Shown: positions 12,301 to 25,324 of the stretch, piece after piece
Position numbering within the stretch: the first letter of the stretch is position 1
Layout of the letters: each line of letters begins with the position of its first letter
NCBI RefSeq assembly: GCF_012489685.1
Contig: NC_080041.1
Span: 135,857,785-135,921,784, forward strand
Origin: Lotus japonicus
Taxonomy: Eukaryota > Streptophyta > Magnoliopsida > Fabales > Fabaceae
Reading direction: 5' to 3'
Length of the DNA: 64,000 nucleotides
Position numbers and translations under genes: made by a program
The notes under the pieces: model-generated
The model's input: the letters and a program-made list of their open reading frames with translations, nothing else
What the model was told of the DNA's origin: nothing
The model's database searches: none

Positions 12301-13962
12301 TAGAAGCAACATACACACAGAAGATAACTGAAAATAAAACTAGGCGAATGGAAAACATATTATATTCAAAGATCATGGATGGAGGAATATACACCTTACC
12401 CATTTTGATGTTAACTACAAGGAGAAAAATACTAACATCAGAAAATTAAAGTTCAGATATTTCACCGAACCGAAGTAATTGCCATGTACAGAAACGCAGA
12501 AAATAAATCAATAAAATTTACTTTGATGGCTTGACACTGACATTTCATATCACATCATTCACACACAGGACAGCTGAAACTATAAGGCACATGCATTGTG
12601 CCTCACCTGGATCTATTATAGGCACACTTAAGCAGGTGCAACTTGGTGAACTTCAGCAAGAGAAGATGTGTGACTAGAGTCTCCCCTAAAAGGCATTATT
12701 CCTGAATTGCAGTAGAGTCCCCCTCCAGCCCTCCCAGTACACCATCTCAATCACAAGAGGCATTGTTACATTATTTATGAAATCTCTGTCCATCAACTGA
12801 TTTTCACTTAGAATTTAACTTAATCCACCAAAGAAATAACATTTTACAAAACTGAAATCCCCAGTACCACACATATATTATTCAAATTAGTCAATTGTCT
12901 TAATGACTCATGGCTAAACATATCAGTAATTAGTCCTCCAAACCTGAATATAGCACTAATAGGCTCTGAACTACTGACGTGACTATAGTATTGCTATAAA
13001 AAAATTGGGGGGCGGCCGAAGGAAACCTAGAATAAGAGGCAATAGCTGATTTTTTCCAATTTAAAATGTAATAAAGGCCAGAAAAATTATATTTATAGGG
13101 CAGTAAATACTTCTAAGCACAGCTTAGTTGGTAACTAACTAGTTTAAGTATGGAATGGCAGACTCTTTAGTAGATATGCCCAGATGTATACAACTTCAAC
13201 ATTTGGCACTCCAACTGAGTCTACATTTGAACACATGTCACTGCACTTACCAGGTGCTACAAGCAGACACAGAAATCTAAAATCAACTAACAATGTTCAA
13301 GGACTGTGAGTGTGAACAACACATACCTCACCAGCAGCAACAGTAATTACATGTGGAGTGAAGCTTAGTCCTGCATTGCCTGCATCACCCCATTGGAAGC
13401 AAAAGCATCAAATTAGTCAACAACAGCATAAACTTGAGTAAACAGAAACAAATAAGTAATAGTAATGGTTTATATATCAATTTTTTTCTGGAAATTCAAT
13501 CAATTTTGCATGACTAGGTTAGAAGCAGCACAATTTGGTAACAAATTAGAACATGCAATAATTTGTAACCCTGGAAATTGGGGGCGAACCTAGAGAGAGA
13601 GAATTGGATTTCTTGGAGGAGTAAGAAGGGGAGGAAGGAGTGAAAGCTTGAGAGTGAGAGTGAGAGTGAGGTTGAGGCTTCTTCTCCCTGGGACTCGCTG
13701 AAAACGACGACGTTGAAGCTTTCTTCGCAGCGAGAGCTTGCTCAGGAGTACCGTACTTCCTGGGCCTCCCTCTCTTGCGCTTGGCCGGTTCAAGCTGAGA
13801 CGACACCGCCGAGGCGACAGAGTGAGGGTACAGTATGTGGGACCCATCGGTGTTGGGGAGAAGGCCGTTGGTCGCGGTGGTTGGAGGGGCGGAGGAGGCG
13901 GTGGTTTGGTGAAATTGGTGGTGGTGGAAGAAGGAGGTGAGTTGGTTGTCATTAGGTTCCAT
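9316..13962 (-). CDS. AHL: AT-hook motif nuclear-localized (AHL) protein
   Basis: Predicted coding exons, in order: 13962-13590, 13379-13327, 12274-12143, 11425-11273, 10802-10517 and 9380-9316. All junctions are GT-AG and in phase, giving 353 residues. One AT-hook (RGRPRKY, residues 64-70, preceded by KRK) binds the minor groove of AT-rich DNA. A PPC/DUF296 domain follows from about residue 125 (LSFTPHVITVAAGEDVGQKI through GRFEIISLTGSY to GPVQVIIGSF) and mediates trimer formation and partner contacts. The tail ends HQSPENGGYDQIPD. Such proteins act in the nucleus on chromatin and transcription during growth. I chose MEPNDNQL (13962) because family members start there; an in-frame ATG 18 codons upstream (14016) is likely 5' untranslated. 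If the 10517 donor were skipped, translation would end at 10491, replacing the conserved tail. A hAT-type element occupies the last intron. Confidence 0.9.
9617..10438. mobile_element. Non-autonomous hAT-type element, 822 bp
   Basis: The ends are CAGTGTTGTCAAAT and its near-inverse ATTTGATAACACTG. GATTCCCC at 9609-9616 and at 10439-10446 is a perfect 8-bp target-site duplication, the length made by hAT transposases. Both subterminal regions are rich in GCGG/CCGCTAT units; the middle carries a direct repeat of about 55 bases (about 9952-10007 and 10135-10189, with the block AATGGGGAGTTAATTGGGC). No transposase frame. Inserted in the last intron of the AHL gene. Confidence 0.9.
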
Positions 13963-15426
13963 GATGTTTTTGAGTTGAATGGAAGGACAAGAATGCTGCG
14001 AGGGCTGACGCTGCAATTTTTTTTTTAGTTTTTTATTTTATTTTAAATTATTTTGTTCTACTCTGATTAATAAACCAAAATATTACATGTTTGGTTGCAT
14101 ATAGAAAAGAATTGTTAGATTAACTAATGGTCAATCTCTTTGCTACGCCTTTTATTATGTAAGATATCATAATTTTCTACAGTATATTATGGATTTATTC
14201 ATTGTTTTGTATTAAGATTATATTGTATCACTTATATGTTGATTCATTCTTATACATTAAAATGATAGATTATTTAATTTATATATGAAATAAGACAAAA
14301 TATGATTGTGACGTATAAGCTCAATGAAAATAATTAATCATTTATCACTACCACTCCTACCATCACCGCCACAGTAGCCTTCACCGCCGCCTCCACCATT
14401 GTCACTGTCACTATCACCACTATTTCGCTAATGCTTCCACCATCACCCTCGACCATTATTGTTATCGTCATTCCCGTCATTGCCACCACCACCATCATCA
14501 TCACAATCATTACCCTTTGTCAGCGCCATTGCCAACACAAGAACCACTAGCCTCTGCCACCACGACACTTCCATGACCACCACACTCTCCTCTACCTTTC
14601 ACCACCACGACCACCACCCTCACCAACAGCTCCACCACCTACAACTACTGTCATTGTCAGTCGTCACCACTACTGTTGTTATCACCCTCCACCAAACATA
14701 TAACTATACGAATTTAAACGATATAATTAGTTATGGAGTGTATAATAAAACGTGAGATAATATTAAAATTTTATCAGATTTTATCATATTAGGTCTAATA
14801 GTGCCATATATTATCCTATAATGCTTAATCTCGTCATATCTTATGCAACCTACTTGTTTGTGTGTAAGTGGTTTTGTATGTGGGTAAAAAGTCGATTTTA
14901 TTTTTTGAGTTTCTTTAAAAACGAAAATAATTTTATGTGTGTTTATTTAAATAAAATGTTTTTTCACTTTAAAAAGTCACTAATAAAGAAATAATAGTTG
15001 ATTGCTTCAAAATGCAATATAATTTTGGTCTCTAATTATGAACCTTCATAATAATATCTTTTCAATATTTTTTGAGGTGTTTATTTATTATATTTTTAAA
15101 AGAAAAATAAATATCTTACATGTGTATATTTATTTATGGGGTAGTGGTAGGACGTGGATATTTATATGGGTGACAGACAATCAAAGCAAGTCTTGAGTGG
15201 TAGTGATAGTGACAGACAGCGACAATGACAACCAAAGAGATACATCAACAAACGGATAAGGCCTTTGTTGTTGGCGTTGCCCACCTTTTATCTTGGTTGG
15301 GTTGGGTTGGGCTCAGATTCCATTCCATGCAAAATAAAATATCCGATGCCAACGTCAATGCAAGTTGCCAACTAGTCTATACCTACATTTCCTCTGTTTC
15401 CTTTTTCACATTTTGTCTTTCTTACT
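13963..15426. other. AHL 5' region and intergenic DNA with CAC/CAT-rich tract
   Basis: Holds the presumed AHL 5' leader and promoter. From about 14340 to 14700 lies a low-complexity tract of ACC/CAC/CAT triplets that keeps a frame open on the plus strand (14459-14755) without resembling a protein. Nothing else supported. Confidence 0.5.
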
Positions 15427-16398
15427 TCTATAAACTATATAAAGGGAGAGTTTGAGCAGCTTTGGGGGCAAACCAGTCATTCAACAATTAATTTTAAAAA
15501 CTATGAAAGTTGGGCATGGGTATTTTAGTAAAAAAGTAATTTATTTCACTTGGATTGAATCTCAGCCGTTGATTCACAAGCATTTGATTTACCAAAATGC
15601 CTAATAATGATTTGCAAAAAAAAAGTGCCTAATAGTGAATTATGAGAAGTTAAAAAGATTAAGGCAATTTAGGAGTTACATACATTTAAGAAATTAATTT
15701 ATAAGAAGTTTAAAAATATAAACCTTTAGCATCCCACTTTAAATTACCTAATGATGTTACAACAACCATTCATATTCTACAATCATATTCTCATATGCTT
15801 TCTATTATTGCATAGAAAATAAAAAATGTCTTAAATGTGCATATATGCTACATATTTTTATAAGCACAAAAAATTTTACAAAAATATTAATGCAATTTAG
15901 AAGTTACATATAAATTAAGAGAATAATTTAGAAGAAGTTTAAAAATTTGTAACCTTCAAAATTGGTTTAAAATCCTACATCAAAGTATCTAATAATGATA
16001 CAAAAATAAATAATTAAATCTAAGAGAAAAAACCATTCCACTTCTATAACTCCATTCCCATTTGCTTACTATATAAATAACAAAAAAGTCTTCATCTCAA
16101 CACACAATTTCTCACTCAAAAATATTTATCTCTAAAACGATTTCTCACCCTTTCGCGTTGTTGCATATGCCTCAGTCTCAAAAACAGATAACTTGGTTTG
16201 TAAAAGAACCATTGTTTATCGCCCTCTAAATGAGGCTAAAAGATGAAGATCACAAGCATAATTCATCAAATTATGGATCTTCGACCAACGACACAAGTAA
16301 GTTTCGTACATATCAATTTTTTAATTCTTTCTTTTTTCTTATCCAATTTTTCTATAAGTTTAACATTCATGAATCCACCATTATCATATAATGCCTAA

Positions 16399-16940
16399 TT
16401 CTAACATAAAATCAAATCAATCGAGCCAAGGAACTTCTGTGAGGTTTCAACAATCTAACATTTCTAATCGTAACATAACTTTTATTTGATTTATGTTGTG
16501 TTGGTGGTTTGTTTATTAAATTATTTTTATATATTCTCTAAAAAATATTTTCAATGTAAATATTTGTATACCACAACAAAACACAACATTGTGAATCTCC
16601 CATGTAAAGGGTTTGGCACGAAGCAGAAATTCACCGGTTCAGAGAAACCATGTCAACGATAAAGGAACTTCTGTAAGTATTCAACAACCTAACATTTCAA
16701 ATGGTATGTTTCCAAAACAAAATAAAAAATAAAAAATTCAGTTATTTTGTGTCGTTGCTTGATTATCTAAATTGCTTTTATATATTCCCTAAAAAATCTT
16801 TTAAATGGAAATATTTGAACAAAACAATGCAGCAAATCAAAGCATGACAATATGTATCTCCCATGTAAAGGCCTCGACACGAAACCGAAATTCACAGGTT
16901 TGGAGAAGTCGTGTCAATGATATAAGAAGTAAGTATCTGC
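16399..16940 (+). repeat. Reiterated exon-like module in the Helitron
   Basis: One frame reads ISHVKGLARSRNSPVQRN (about 16597-16650), and ISHVKASTRNRNSQVWRS recurs about 255 bases on. A second motif also repeats: GTSVRFQQSNISN near 16430 and GTSVSIQQPNISN near 16670. The units are separated by AT-rich intron-like DNA. They may be remnants of a duplicated exon of a Helitron-carried or captured gene; function not recognised. An inverted 65-bp copy lies at 19951-20015. Confidence 0.5.
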
Positions 16941-16999
16941 CATTTAATTTAATCTAGGTTTTTTATTATTGCTTTATTTTTACAAAAAATGGAATATTA

Positions 17000-17165
17000 T
17001 TAATAAGAAATGTTTCATGAGAACAATCCTCTCATAGATAAGTCATTTCAAAATACCAACCGAAGCAAGGAAATTACATTGAGCGTTGTGTCTCATTAAA
17101 ACCTTCCTAGGAAAAACCCAAATGGGATAAAAACCTATGGTAGGAAAAAGAGTACACATAATTCA
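17000..17165 (-). mobile_element. Retroelement 3'-end remnant (LINE-like)
   Basis: The block TCATTAAAACCTTCCTAGGA ... GGAAAAAGAGTACA (about 17092-17158) recurs at about 27423-27485 in the same orientation. There it sits next to a LINE-like 3' poly-A end on the minus strand. Confidence 0.4.
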
Positions 17166-17565
17166 ATAGGTGGTCTAACTCAAAATGATATCAGCGAAGA
17201 TGAAACTCAATTGCATTGTTAAAAAAGGGGCGGGGGACATTCCATGCATCTTTTAGATCTCGGTTAGGATATTGATTCTTCAAGTGTCTTGACTTTCCAC
17301 TGACATGAAAATTTAAATTATAGCATATTTTTAATAAACTCCCCTTATAAATTGCTAAGCAGCTTCACACAATTTCGACCACGATCATGTTTTATCTGAT
17401 GAAGACGAAGATGTAGACCATGATAGCTCATCAGGTGATGCACTTATGTTAATTTATTTTAATGCATTTTTCATATAATTTATATCGATATTTATTTTAC
17501 CAAAAAAAAGTTACTTTTACAAACTGACATATTGGTTCAAGTATATTTAATTTAATTAAAAAATG

Positions 17566-17566
<1 letters not shown>

Positions 17567-17613
<47 letters not shown>
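17567..17613. repeat. (AAT)n microsatellite
   Basis: About fifteen uninterrupted AAT units. Confidence 0.95.
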
Positions 17614-17614
<1 letters not shown>

Positions 17615-19540
17615 CATAACTCATTATGTTGCTATAAAAGTTTATCTCATTTAGAATTCCATGATATATTATTTTTTAAAGTTTATAAACCAAGCAAATA
17701 TGTGCCAAAAAGGATGATGATGATGAAATATGCACTTTTAATATCACCTCATCAGTTTTTGTTTTTGTCTGTTAGCTCATAGGTTCCAGTTATGAATATC
17801 ATGTTTTGAATGTGTATATTCTAACTATTTTGGACTGATACAATCATTCTATATCGGAATGATTTTTTTTTTTAAGTTAGTTATTTTGACCAATCCAATC
17901 TTCCAAGTTCTATTTCAAAACCTAAGGAAGATTGTGTTAATGAAAGCAGGCACTTCTCTTTGCTCAATTGAAAAATTATAAGGTTGATCTTTTTAATGAC
18001 AACAACTTCTACTTATTTTTCTTTGGATATTTTGCTATAGCCCTTGAATGGATGTTGTTTGTTTTGGTACATATGTTCTTCTTTTCATTTATCATTTCCT
18101 TTATTTATGCACCCACAGAAAACCATAATGAGTTCTTTTGGTTTTGTTTGTTCATCCTGTTAAAAAAACATAGAATTTCACGAAAGGTTGTCCCCTCAGC
18201 CCTCAATGACCCATATTGTATACCTCAGACACGGTGGTGCATCTACCTGTAAGTTGTATGAGTCATGCTGAGAAGGTTGTACCCATGTCAAGTCTCTATA
18301 ATGGCCAAATGGTATATGATGCTGCAACCGAGGATCTCATATCATAACATTCAATGTAGTAAATAAGAAGTGTTGGACTTCTTTCCTCTGCACCCCATTG
18401 GAACTTTGGAAGGAAAAACAACAATAGACAAGGGTTCAATTTCTAAGAATAGTTCCAAGCATTTTTTATTCTTATTTTTTTTAATTCTTCTACCTTTATG
18501 ATAAATTTAAATTTGATGATTTTTGGAGAACATGTAGTGTTCATTTGATTTTTCTATTCTAAAACTCATGAAGGTTGTTAAGTTTTGTTAGGACATCACA
18601 AAACAAAAAAAAATGTTAAATATTTATATAAAAACTAAATTAAATCATTCAATATTTAGAAAACAACCACAAAGAAATATAAACATTACGCTTCTTAAAA
18701 AAGTCAAACGCATTTATCGCAAAACTAAAAAAAATTCAAATTTATATTTTCTTATACTTAAGTAAAATTAATTTTATTATGTTAATTTAGAAACTCTATT
18801 TTAATAATCATAACAAAAATAATATAAATTTTAAAAAATTTCATGCTAATACACAAAAAGACACGGGTCAAAAACTTATCTACAAAATAGTTTTGATACA
18901 TTAACAAATTAAGTAATTTTTTACCCGTTAACTAATATTAATTAGATCTAAATTGAATTTTTAATGAATTTTGGTCATTCTTTAGATATAGTAAAGAAGA
19001 AGTTTTCGCAACCTTGAGGGTAAAATAATAATTTAAAAATTTATTATACTACGTTGAAAATTTGACTATAATTATTTTGGTAAAAATGCAAATTATTCTT
19101 CTATATGCAATCATGACCGTTCGTTTCATAACAATCTCATTGTCCTTTTGCATTCCAAATCTATCCACTAAACTTAAATATAAAAATCAATGCATTCACA
19201 TAGGGGTCCTAAGAACCTTTGAAGAGACCTTCAATATTCTTCAGTTTTTTCAAACCTTCAATATTCTTCTGTAAAGCTTAAATTATAGGTATAAATACCT
19301 ATTTGTCCATACTTTTTTGCCGGTTTTCGTATATGATTTCATAGATTTGTTGGTTCATTGATTTGTATGTGTTTTCACTATGAATTTTCTTTTTTTGCAA
19401 TTATTATATGCTTTTGTTCTTTTTGGATTCTGAACCTTTTATACACTTTTCGGTGTTCTAAAACCATCACAAATGTAGGTGTCCAATAGTGGATTATATT
19501 GTTTTTATGTACACCAATCTTTTTTATTCGGATTCTTTCC

Positions 19541-19658
19541 TTTCTTTTTGGTACATCGGAAAGATAAATTACACCCTCTCGGGATTGATCTCTAGACTTT
19601 CCTCTCCCATACCCATATGCCCCTCAGCTCTTACCACTTGAGCTATCATTAGAGACTC
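19541..19658 (-). mobile_element. tRNA-derived SINE
   Basis: Read on the minus strand: a box A-like stretch (TAGCTCAAGTGGTAAGAGC), a box B-like stretch (GAGATCAATCCC), then AATTTATCTTTCCGATGTACC and an A-rich end. The same tail occurs in the SINE at 25893. Target duplication not determined. Confidence 0.7.
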
Positions 19659-19950
19659 AGTTTCTTTCCTTAAATGTTAATCACTTCGCATATTATAAAA
19701 AAACTTCACATTTTCTTTTTGATACTCTTCACATTTTCAAACGTTAAGTGGATTAATTATATGAAAGACATAAAAACATGAAAAATAAGATGGTTTTATG
19801 TTGTAAATCACCTCAATTTAATTAGTGTGATCAAAACAGTATCATGATTATGGAGTCATAAATATCTAATAACAGGGTTATCTTTGTAACTTATATCCTA
19901 CTCTATTTGCCTCATATCTTATAAATGTCCCATTTTTTTTTTTAAATCTA

Positions 19951-20015
19951 CTTCGTGCCAAACCCTTTACATAGGAGATTCACATTGTTGTGTTTTGTTG
20001 TGGTATACAAATATT
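19951..20015 (-). repeat. Inverted copy of the Helitron module
   Basis: The reverse complement matches 16559-16623 almost base for base, ending in GGGTTTGGCACGAAG. It lies 3.3 kb away in opposite orientation, within the same composite Helitron region. Confidence 0.85.
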
Positions 20016-22144
20016 GATGAGGTTCATTTTGACAATAATCAAATATTCATATCGTAAATGAGATATTACTCAACTTAATATTCATATGTTTTTTCGTTGA
20101 TTTCAAATACTCTCATTGGACACAATACTGTTTGAGCTGACAACATTAATATCATGGTGGAGTTAGGGCAAAAAATATGTTTAAAACTATGAGGGATCAT
20201 CACATCATCACATTGGGTAAACACAAGTGTGTTGAACACCTCATTTTTCACCTAAAATCTTAAAACATTAGGTGTATGAATCATCTTACTTATAAACAGC
20301 TCAAAATTGTCATTTTATTTGTATGTTAGACTTACTCACACTTGATAGTGCCTTTTATAATTATTTGAATAAACAAAATAAAATTAACACAAGTTTTTTA
20401 AAAATTACAGACGACAAACAAAAATGAATATCCCCCGTGCATCGCACGGGTAAAAAATACTAGTGTTCTCATAAAAAAGAAAATTATTATAGATAGAAAT
20501 GCAGGGCAAAGATGCAAACAATTCATTCATATGTAGTAATTTGAAATTTTGGAGCAAAGTAAATCATTTATTGTTTAATGCGAACACTTGTGACTGCTGA
20601 TTATGAGAGGATTAGTCAACAAAAAAAGTTTATCTATAATCTATATAAAAGCAAAGTTTCTGCAGTCTTGAGGGTAAACCAGTCATTCAACAATTCATTG
20701 CACATCAAATTAATTTTTAACATGGGTATTTTAGTAAAGAAGCACATTATTCTACAAAGATTAAATCTTGCCGTTGATAAGTGTTGCAACGCTTCAGATC
20801 TATTGTTCATCTTTCTTCCACCGTTTGCTCTTCTGAGTTTCTCATTTTGTAACGCTTCTTGATGCTTTTCTTTCTTCCAGTATGAACAATCTTCTCCTCC
20901 CTTCTCCATTTTCTATTCTTCTCCCCCGTGCCCCTTTCTTTTATTGTTTCTAATCTTCTTTTTCTACCTGATTTTCTCTTCTCTGTTTCTTTCTTTTCAC
21001 TTACCTACCTCTTTTTGAGATTGGGGTTTTTTCATATCCGCTCTATGTCAATTCATTTTTGTTTTTCCTTTCAAAAGGTTTCCATTATTCACCATTTCGC
21101 ATCTTCATTCGCTTTCTAACTCCATTTATAGATTTCGAATCCCTACAGGTGTTGTTACTGTTAGGAGCTTCATTAACATGCCATTTCAGACCCTTACATT
21201 ATGTTTTCCTTGCATAAGGTTTTGCTCGCAAATTCCATCTTTTGGTGATTACGATGAAGACTTTGAGGTTTCTGATTTCACCAACTGTACTAATTAATTT
21301 CATGTTTTCTATTACTTTCATCAGAATGGTCCATCTTTATTACCCTGGCTTTGAACAACCTTGGGTAATCTTCCTTTCTTTCTATTGAATCATAAGCTTA
21401 TGTATGCATTGTCAATTTTGTTATCCAATTGAAACCTTTGATGTTCTACAGTTTGAGATTCTGCAAGTGCCTTTGTTTAAGGAAGGATCTATTTTTAGCC
21501 ACTTGAAGGATGTAAAATCCCAACTCTACTTGATTCTAACCGTTTCACAATATATTTAAATTAGATGATAAGAAGGATCAAAGATGATAATTAGATTGAA
21601 ATTTCAAGGAGACCTTATAAGTGAATAAGCAGCTGTCAATCCAAAGGTTTCATGATAACAATGATGAGAGGAACGAAAAGTAATCGCCATGTTTATTTTT
21701 CCATTTCAGGTTTAGGAGTTTTCCACAATTTAAAGCTTTTAGATGATGAGATGGGGACTGAGATTAGTTTATACTCTCCTTCTTCAAGTTGAAAGAAATC
21801 ATAAATCATGACTTCCCCAGGTGCATTCTACAATGATCTAAATGATTTTTTCTTTTTATTTATGGTGTAAGCGATTGTTTTATTCCCCCATGTAGCTACT
21901 CCCTTAAATTGATTTTGTTTGTTGATGGGAGGATGGTTGGTTGCTAAATAATGGATTTATATTTTTTTAGTATTACTTTTCCTTTAAGTGTTGCTCTTTG
22001 TTATGTTTCTCCATTTCAAAAAATAAGATTGAGAGCTATTGAAGTTGAAAAATGTTCACAATTTACTTTTCAAGTGGTTGAGATCTTTACTAACACATTT
22101 CCAAATTCAGGTGGTGCTTATCGAAAACTCTTCACAGCTAGACA

Positions 22145-22268
22145 TGCTAAAGGCATTGGTTAGATAAGAAACTGGGATAAAGGGAATTCAAACATGCTAT
22201 AACATGCTCAAGGCATTGGTTAGAGAAGAGCGTGGGTATCAAGGGAATTCAAACATGTTATAAGTGAT
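22145..22268. repeat. Tandem duplication of about 62 bp
   Basis: Two adjacent copies of a unit containing AAGGCATTGGTTAGA and GGGAATTCAAACATG, with several substitutions between them. Confidence 0.8.
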
Positions 22269-23595
22269 GGAGAATTTGTAGGTAGAGACATGGATATGCT
22301 ATTGCAAGGCCTCAGCCTCAACCTTTACCCGCCTGCAATCCGCCCTCCGTTGTTTCCCACTTCCAGACCCGGTGATTAAATTCTTACTTTTCTTTTGAGG
22401 TTTTACAAGTTGTTCCATTATGTGTTTTTTCTTATATAAATTTTGGAATCATTTTCTTCCCAAACCTGTACATTTTGATAATTGAATCCATATCCTCTAT
22501 TTAACTAATTGTTAAAAGTTTGTAAAGGTTTAATTCAATATTTTCCATAACAACAAAGCTATATGTAGTCCCATATTTGGCTATATACATATATGGTATA
22601 TCCGTAACTTTAGCAAGGCAATATGTTCAGCTTATACAATTAGTAGTCTAATCTATATTTAGGAAGAAGTTAAAATTTGGATTATGACCATACTGATCAG
22701 TAATCTAATATATATATTTTGTAAATGAAAAAGTTTAGGCACTAGATTAAAAGTGCTTCAGTATAACATAAGCATAGTTTCTGCAGCTTTGAGGGCAACT
22801 TTGTAATTTAATACACAATTCAACATGAATGTGAAACGGACAAAAAATGTGCTCTTTAAAATTAGTAGGTATTGTTGAAAAGCAGGTATTGTTGAAAAGT
22901 TTATAAGAGGTGCATCCCCAAGAAAACGGACAAAAAGTGTGCTCTTTAAAATTAGTATAAAATGACACTGATGTCATGAACATCTTCTTTTCATTTCCAT
23001 TTGTGCCTTATCAATGTAGACAAGATAGTTTCCCTCTTGCTTTTTTAGGAAATGTTCATGCTCATGGACTAACCACACTATTTTATCTTATGCATGCATA
23101 TCCTTAATCATTTTTGTGCATGGATTCTGAAGTGGTTGATGACACTAATGTGGCATATACCGCCATCCTTTTGGTTAATTTTGTATAACTAATTTTATTC
23201 TGCAAATGAAATTCTTTTGTAGTCATATTAAATGCTTAATTCTAATTTGTGCTCTGAAGCATTTAACTGCTAAAAGTTGCCTTTCTCCTCTGTTGCTCAA
23301 TTGGATCTGGACCTGCATTGATTATTTTTTGTGTTACTACCATCTATTAGTAAAATTCCATTGAGTTTCATAGGCTATAGAACCAGGAAGTTGAGGGGAT
23401 TGAGATTATGTCATGTATGAAAGGGGATGAACTGCTAGGTTAACATAGGCTCACTTTTGCATTCTCAAGGATTATGTTGAATTTTAATTCTGCAATGCAC
23501 CTTCTCTTCCTTTCCTTTTTCTCACTGATTTCACTTTCTTGACAGACACCAAGCTCTAATTGGATTCCGCTCTATTTGAACTAAAGAGGGTATGA

Positions 23596-23970
23596 TCAAT
23601 TTCCCTTCTTTTTTTTCTTCTTAATTTTGTTGTTCTTCTTTGATTGTTCTGTTATGTTTATGGATCTATGTAATATTGCAGTTCATAACCGGATGAAGAG
23701 TGTGAAGAATATCCAAAAATCACCAAGGAATGAAGATGGTTGCTGCTCCCAAGCTACAAGTATATTCTTTTTTTATGATGATCAAATTCCCTTCTTTTCC
23801 CCTTATTTTTCTTAATTTTGTTGTTCTTCTTTGATTGTTCTGTTAGATTTATGGATCTATGTAATGTTGCAGTTCATAACCGGATGAAGAGTGTGAAGAA
23901 TATCCAAAAAAACACGAAGGAGTGAAGATGGTTTCTGCTTCCAAGCTACAAGTATGTTCTTTTTTTATGA
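23596..23970 (+). repeat. Tandem duplication carrying an exon-like segment
   Basis: Two copies, about 190 bases apart, of a segment running from TTAATTTTGTTGTTCTTC through GTTCATAACCGGATGAAGAG to CCAAGCTACAAGTAT. Each copy contains an ATG (23736 and 23928) followed by a possible splice donor after CTACAA (23759 and 23951). Confidence 0.85.
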
Positions 23971-24700
23971 TCTATAAACAAACTTAAATTGCAGTCTCAC
24001 CCCTTTCAGACTGTAGTGTTTTTTTTTATAAAATGTGATCTACATGGGAATGATTAAGCAGTGATTTTGTGCAAGAGTAACACACAGTGATGAAATTAAT
24101 GGAGGATTGGAAAAAAAAGACGGATAGGGAGAAAGATTGGATTGCTTTACAAAGCAATTCAGTTTATAAGAAATGTGATAATAAACCTGATGAGACAATG
24201 GCTTGGAAGGACAATAGATGAAGTGTGTTGTGTTCACATCTCTTTATCGGAGCCCTAAAATTATGAAACTGAAACCATGTTTACTTTCAAGAGGTGCTGA
24301 AGCTTGAAACGTTTCTCATGTTTGTCCTATTGAAAGAGATCATAATATTAAAGTCCCAAGGTTAGACTCCTTTGCTGACATATTGACACTAGGAAATTAT
24401 CTGCAATTCTCATAAATATAACATGTTTGGACAGCATCCCTTAAATTTGTTAAGACTTTAATTTTAGTGGTGATAAGTTCATTTTTTCAAAAAAAATGTA
24501 CATGTACCTTTAGCTATTTTCTTTTTAGTGGCTGTAATTGTAAGTTTTGATTATGAATTGCAGCAAATTGTGAAACATGTCATTGATATTTGTAGGTATT
24601 TTTGAAGGGAGCTGCTATTGTAGTTTCAGGAACATCTTTGCTTGCCAATCCAATTTTATGTGCTTACAGATTGTTGTCAGATAAATGTCGCAGCAATTGA
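23928..24700 (+). other. Spliceable 42-codon gene-like fragment, unknown
   Basis: Not recognised. The ATG at 23928 opens MVSASKLQ, ending at a GT donor (23952). A TTTGTAG acceptor at 24589-24595 restarts the same phase with VFLKGAAIVVSGTSLLANP and runs to a TGA at 24698-24700, giving 42 residues with one hydrophobic stretch that could span a membrane. The upstream duplicate ATG at 23736 (MVAAPKLQ) could splice to the same acceptor. It could be a host gene piece captured by the Helitron, or coincidence. Conserved phase and a donor in both copies are the only support. Confidence 0.3.
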
Positions 24701-25324
24701 TGAAACCATTGTTGCTTCTTTGGACTTTTTCTGCATTATCATTGGCATTATGTAAAATTTGTAAGAACCATACCACCATTAAGATCACATGATTCTTTTC
24801 CAAACATTTTCTTAGTAGAATAATTATTATTCATGAGTCATTCCTTCATATGTTTCTTCTTTTCTATTGGATGTGATATAATTAAGGGATTGCTAATTAG
24901 AAAATAAAAACAATGTGATTTTAATCTTACTCTGTTGTTGTCCTTCATTAGGTCCACCCCATAAACTCAACAACAACCCACGTAGGAACCATGCTAAACT
25001 TAAAGAAAGGGTGGTGTAATCAATATGCTTATTGAACCTGATAACTTTCGAACTTCTAAGGCATGACTTAGGACTTACCTTTGATAGGTTTTCCTTTTAT
25101 TTTTTTTCCAATCTGTTTAAACTTCTTTCTTCCCCATGTTTTTTCCTCACCAATGCATTTAAAAGCCGACAGTGCACCTTTCTAAATTCCTTCTACTAAA
25201 TTGTGAAATTATGAAGCTTATATAAATGCAATTTAAAACTGCTAATAGTTGAAATTTGAATTTAAAATGAAATTAAAATTAAAACTGAAAGTCAGTTGTT
25301 AAATACCAATATGCTTATTCAAAT

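Larger units (their letters stand above)
15427..20463 (+). mobile_element. Helitron-like element (possibly two in tandem)
   Basis: The 5' end TCTATAAACTATATAAAG at 15427, and the following block with AAACCAGTCATTCAACAATT, match the 5' end of the neighbouring element at 20633. The 3' end has a perfect 7-bp hairpin (CCCGTGC, ATC loop, GCACGGG; 20434-20450), nine bases, then CTAG (20460-20463) followed by T, which fits the Helitron rule. A second 5'-like block near 18985 (CAACCTTGAGGGTAAAATA) and a decayed 3' hairpin (CACGGGTCAAAAAC, about 18865) suggest that the interval may be one element of about 3.4 kb followed by another of about 1.5 kb. Confidence 0.75.

Noticed and set aside
13713..14028. 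Two overlapping plus-strand frames of 75 and 96 codons
   Set aside because: They are mirror frames of the GC-rich first AHL exon; the minus strand carries the AT-hook protein.
14459..14755. 98-codon serine/histidine/threonine-rich frame
   Set aside because: A product of a CAC/CAT/ACC triplet tract; low complexity, no splice or family support.
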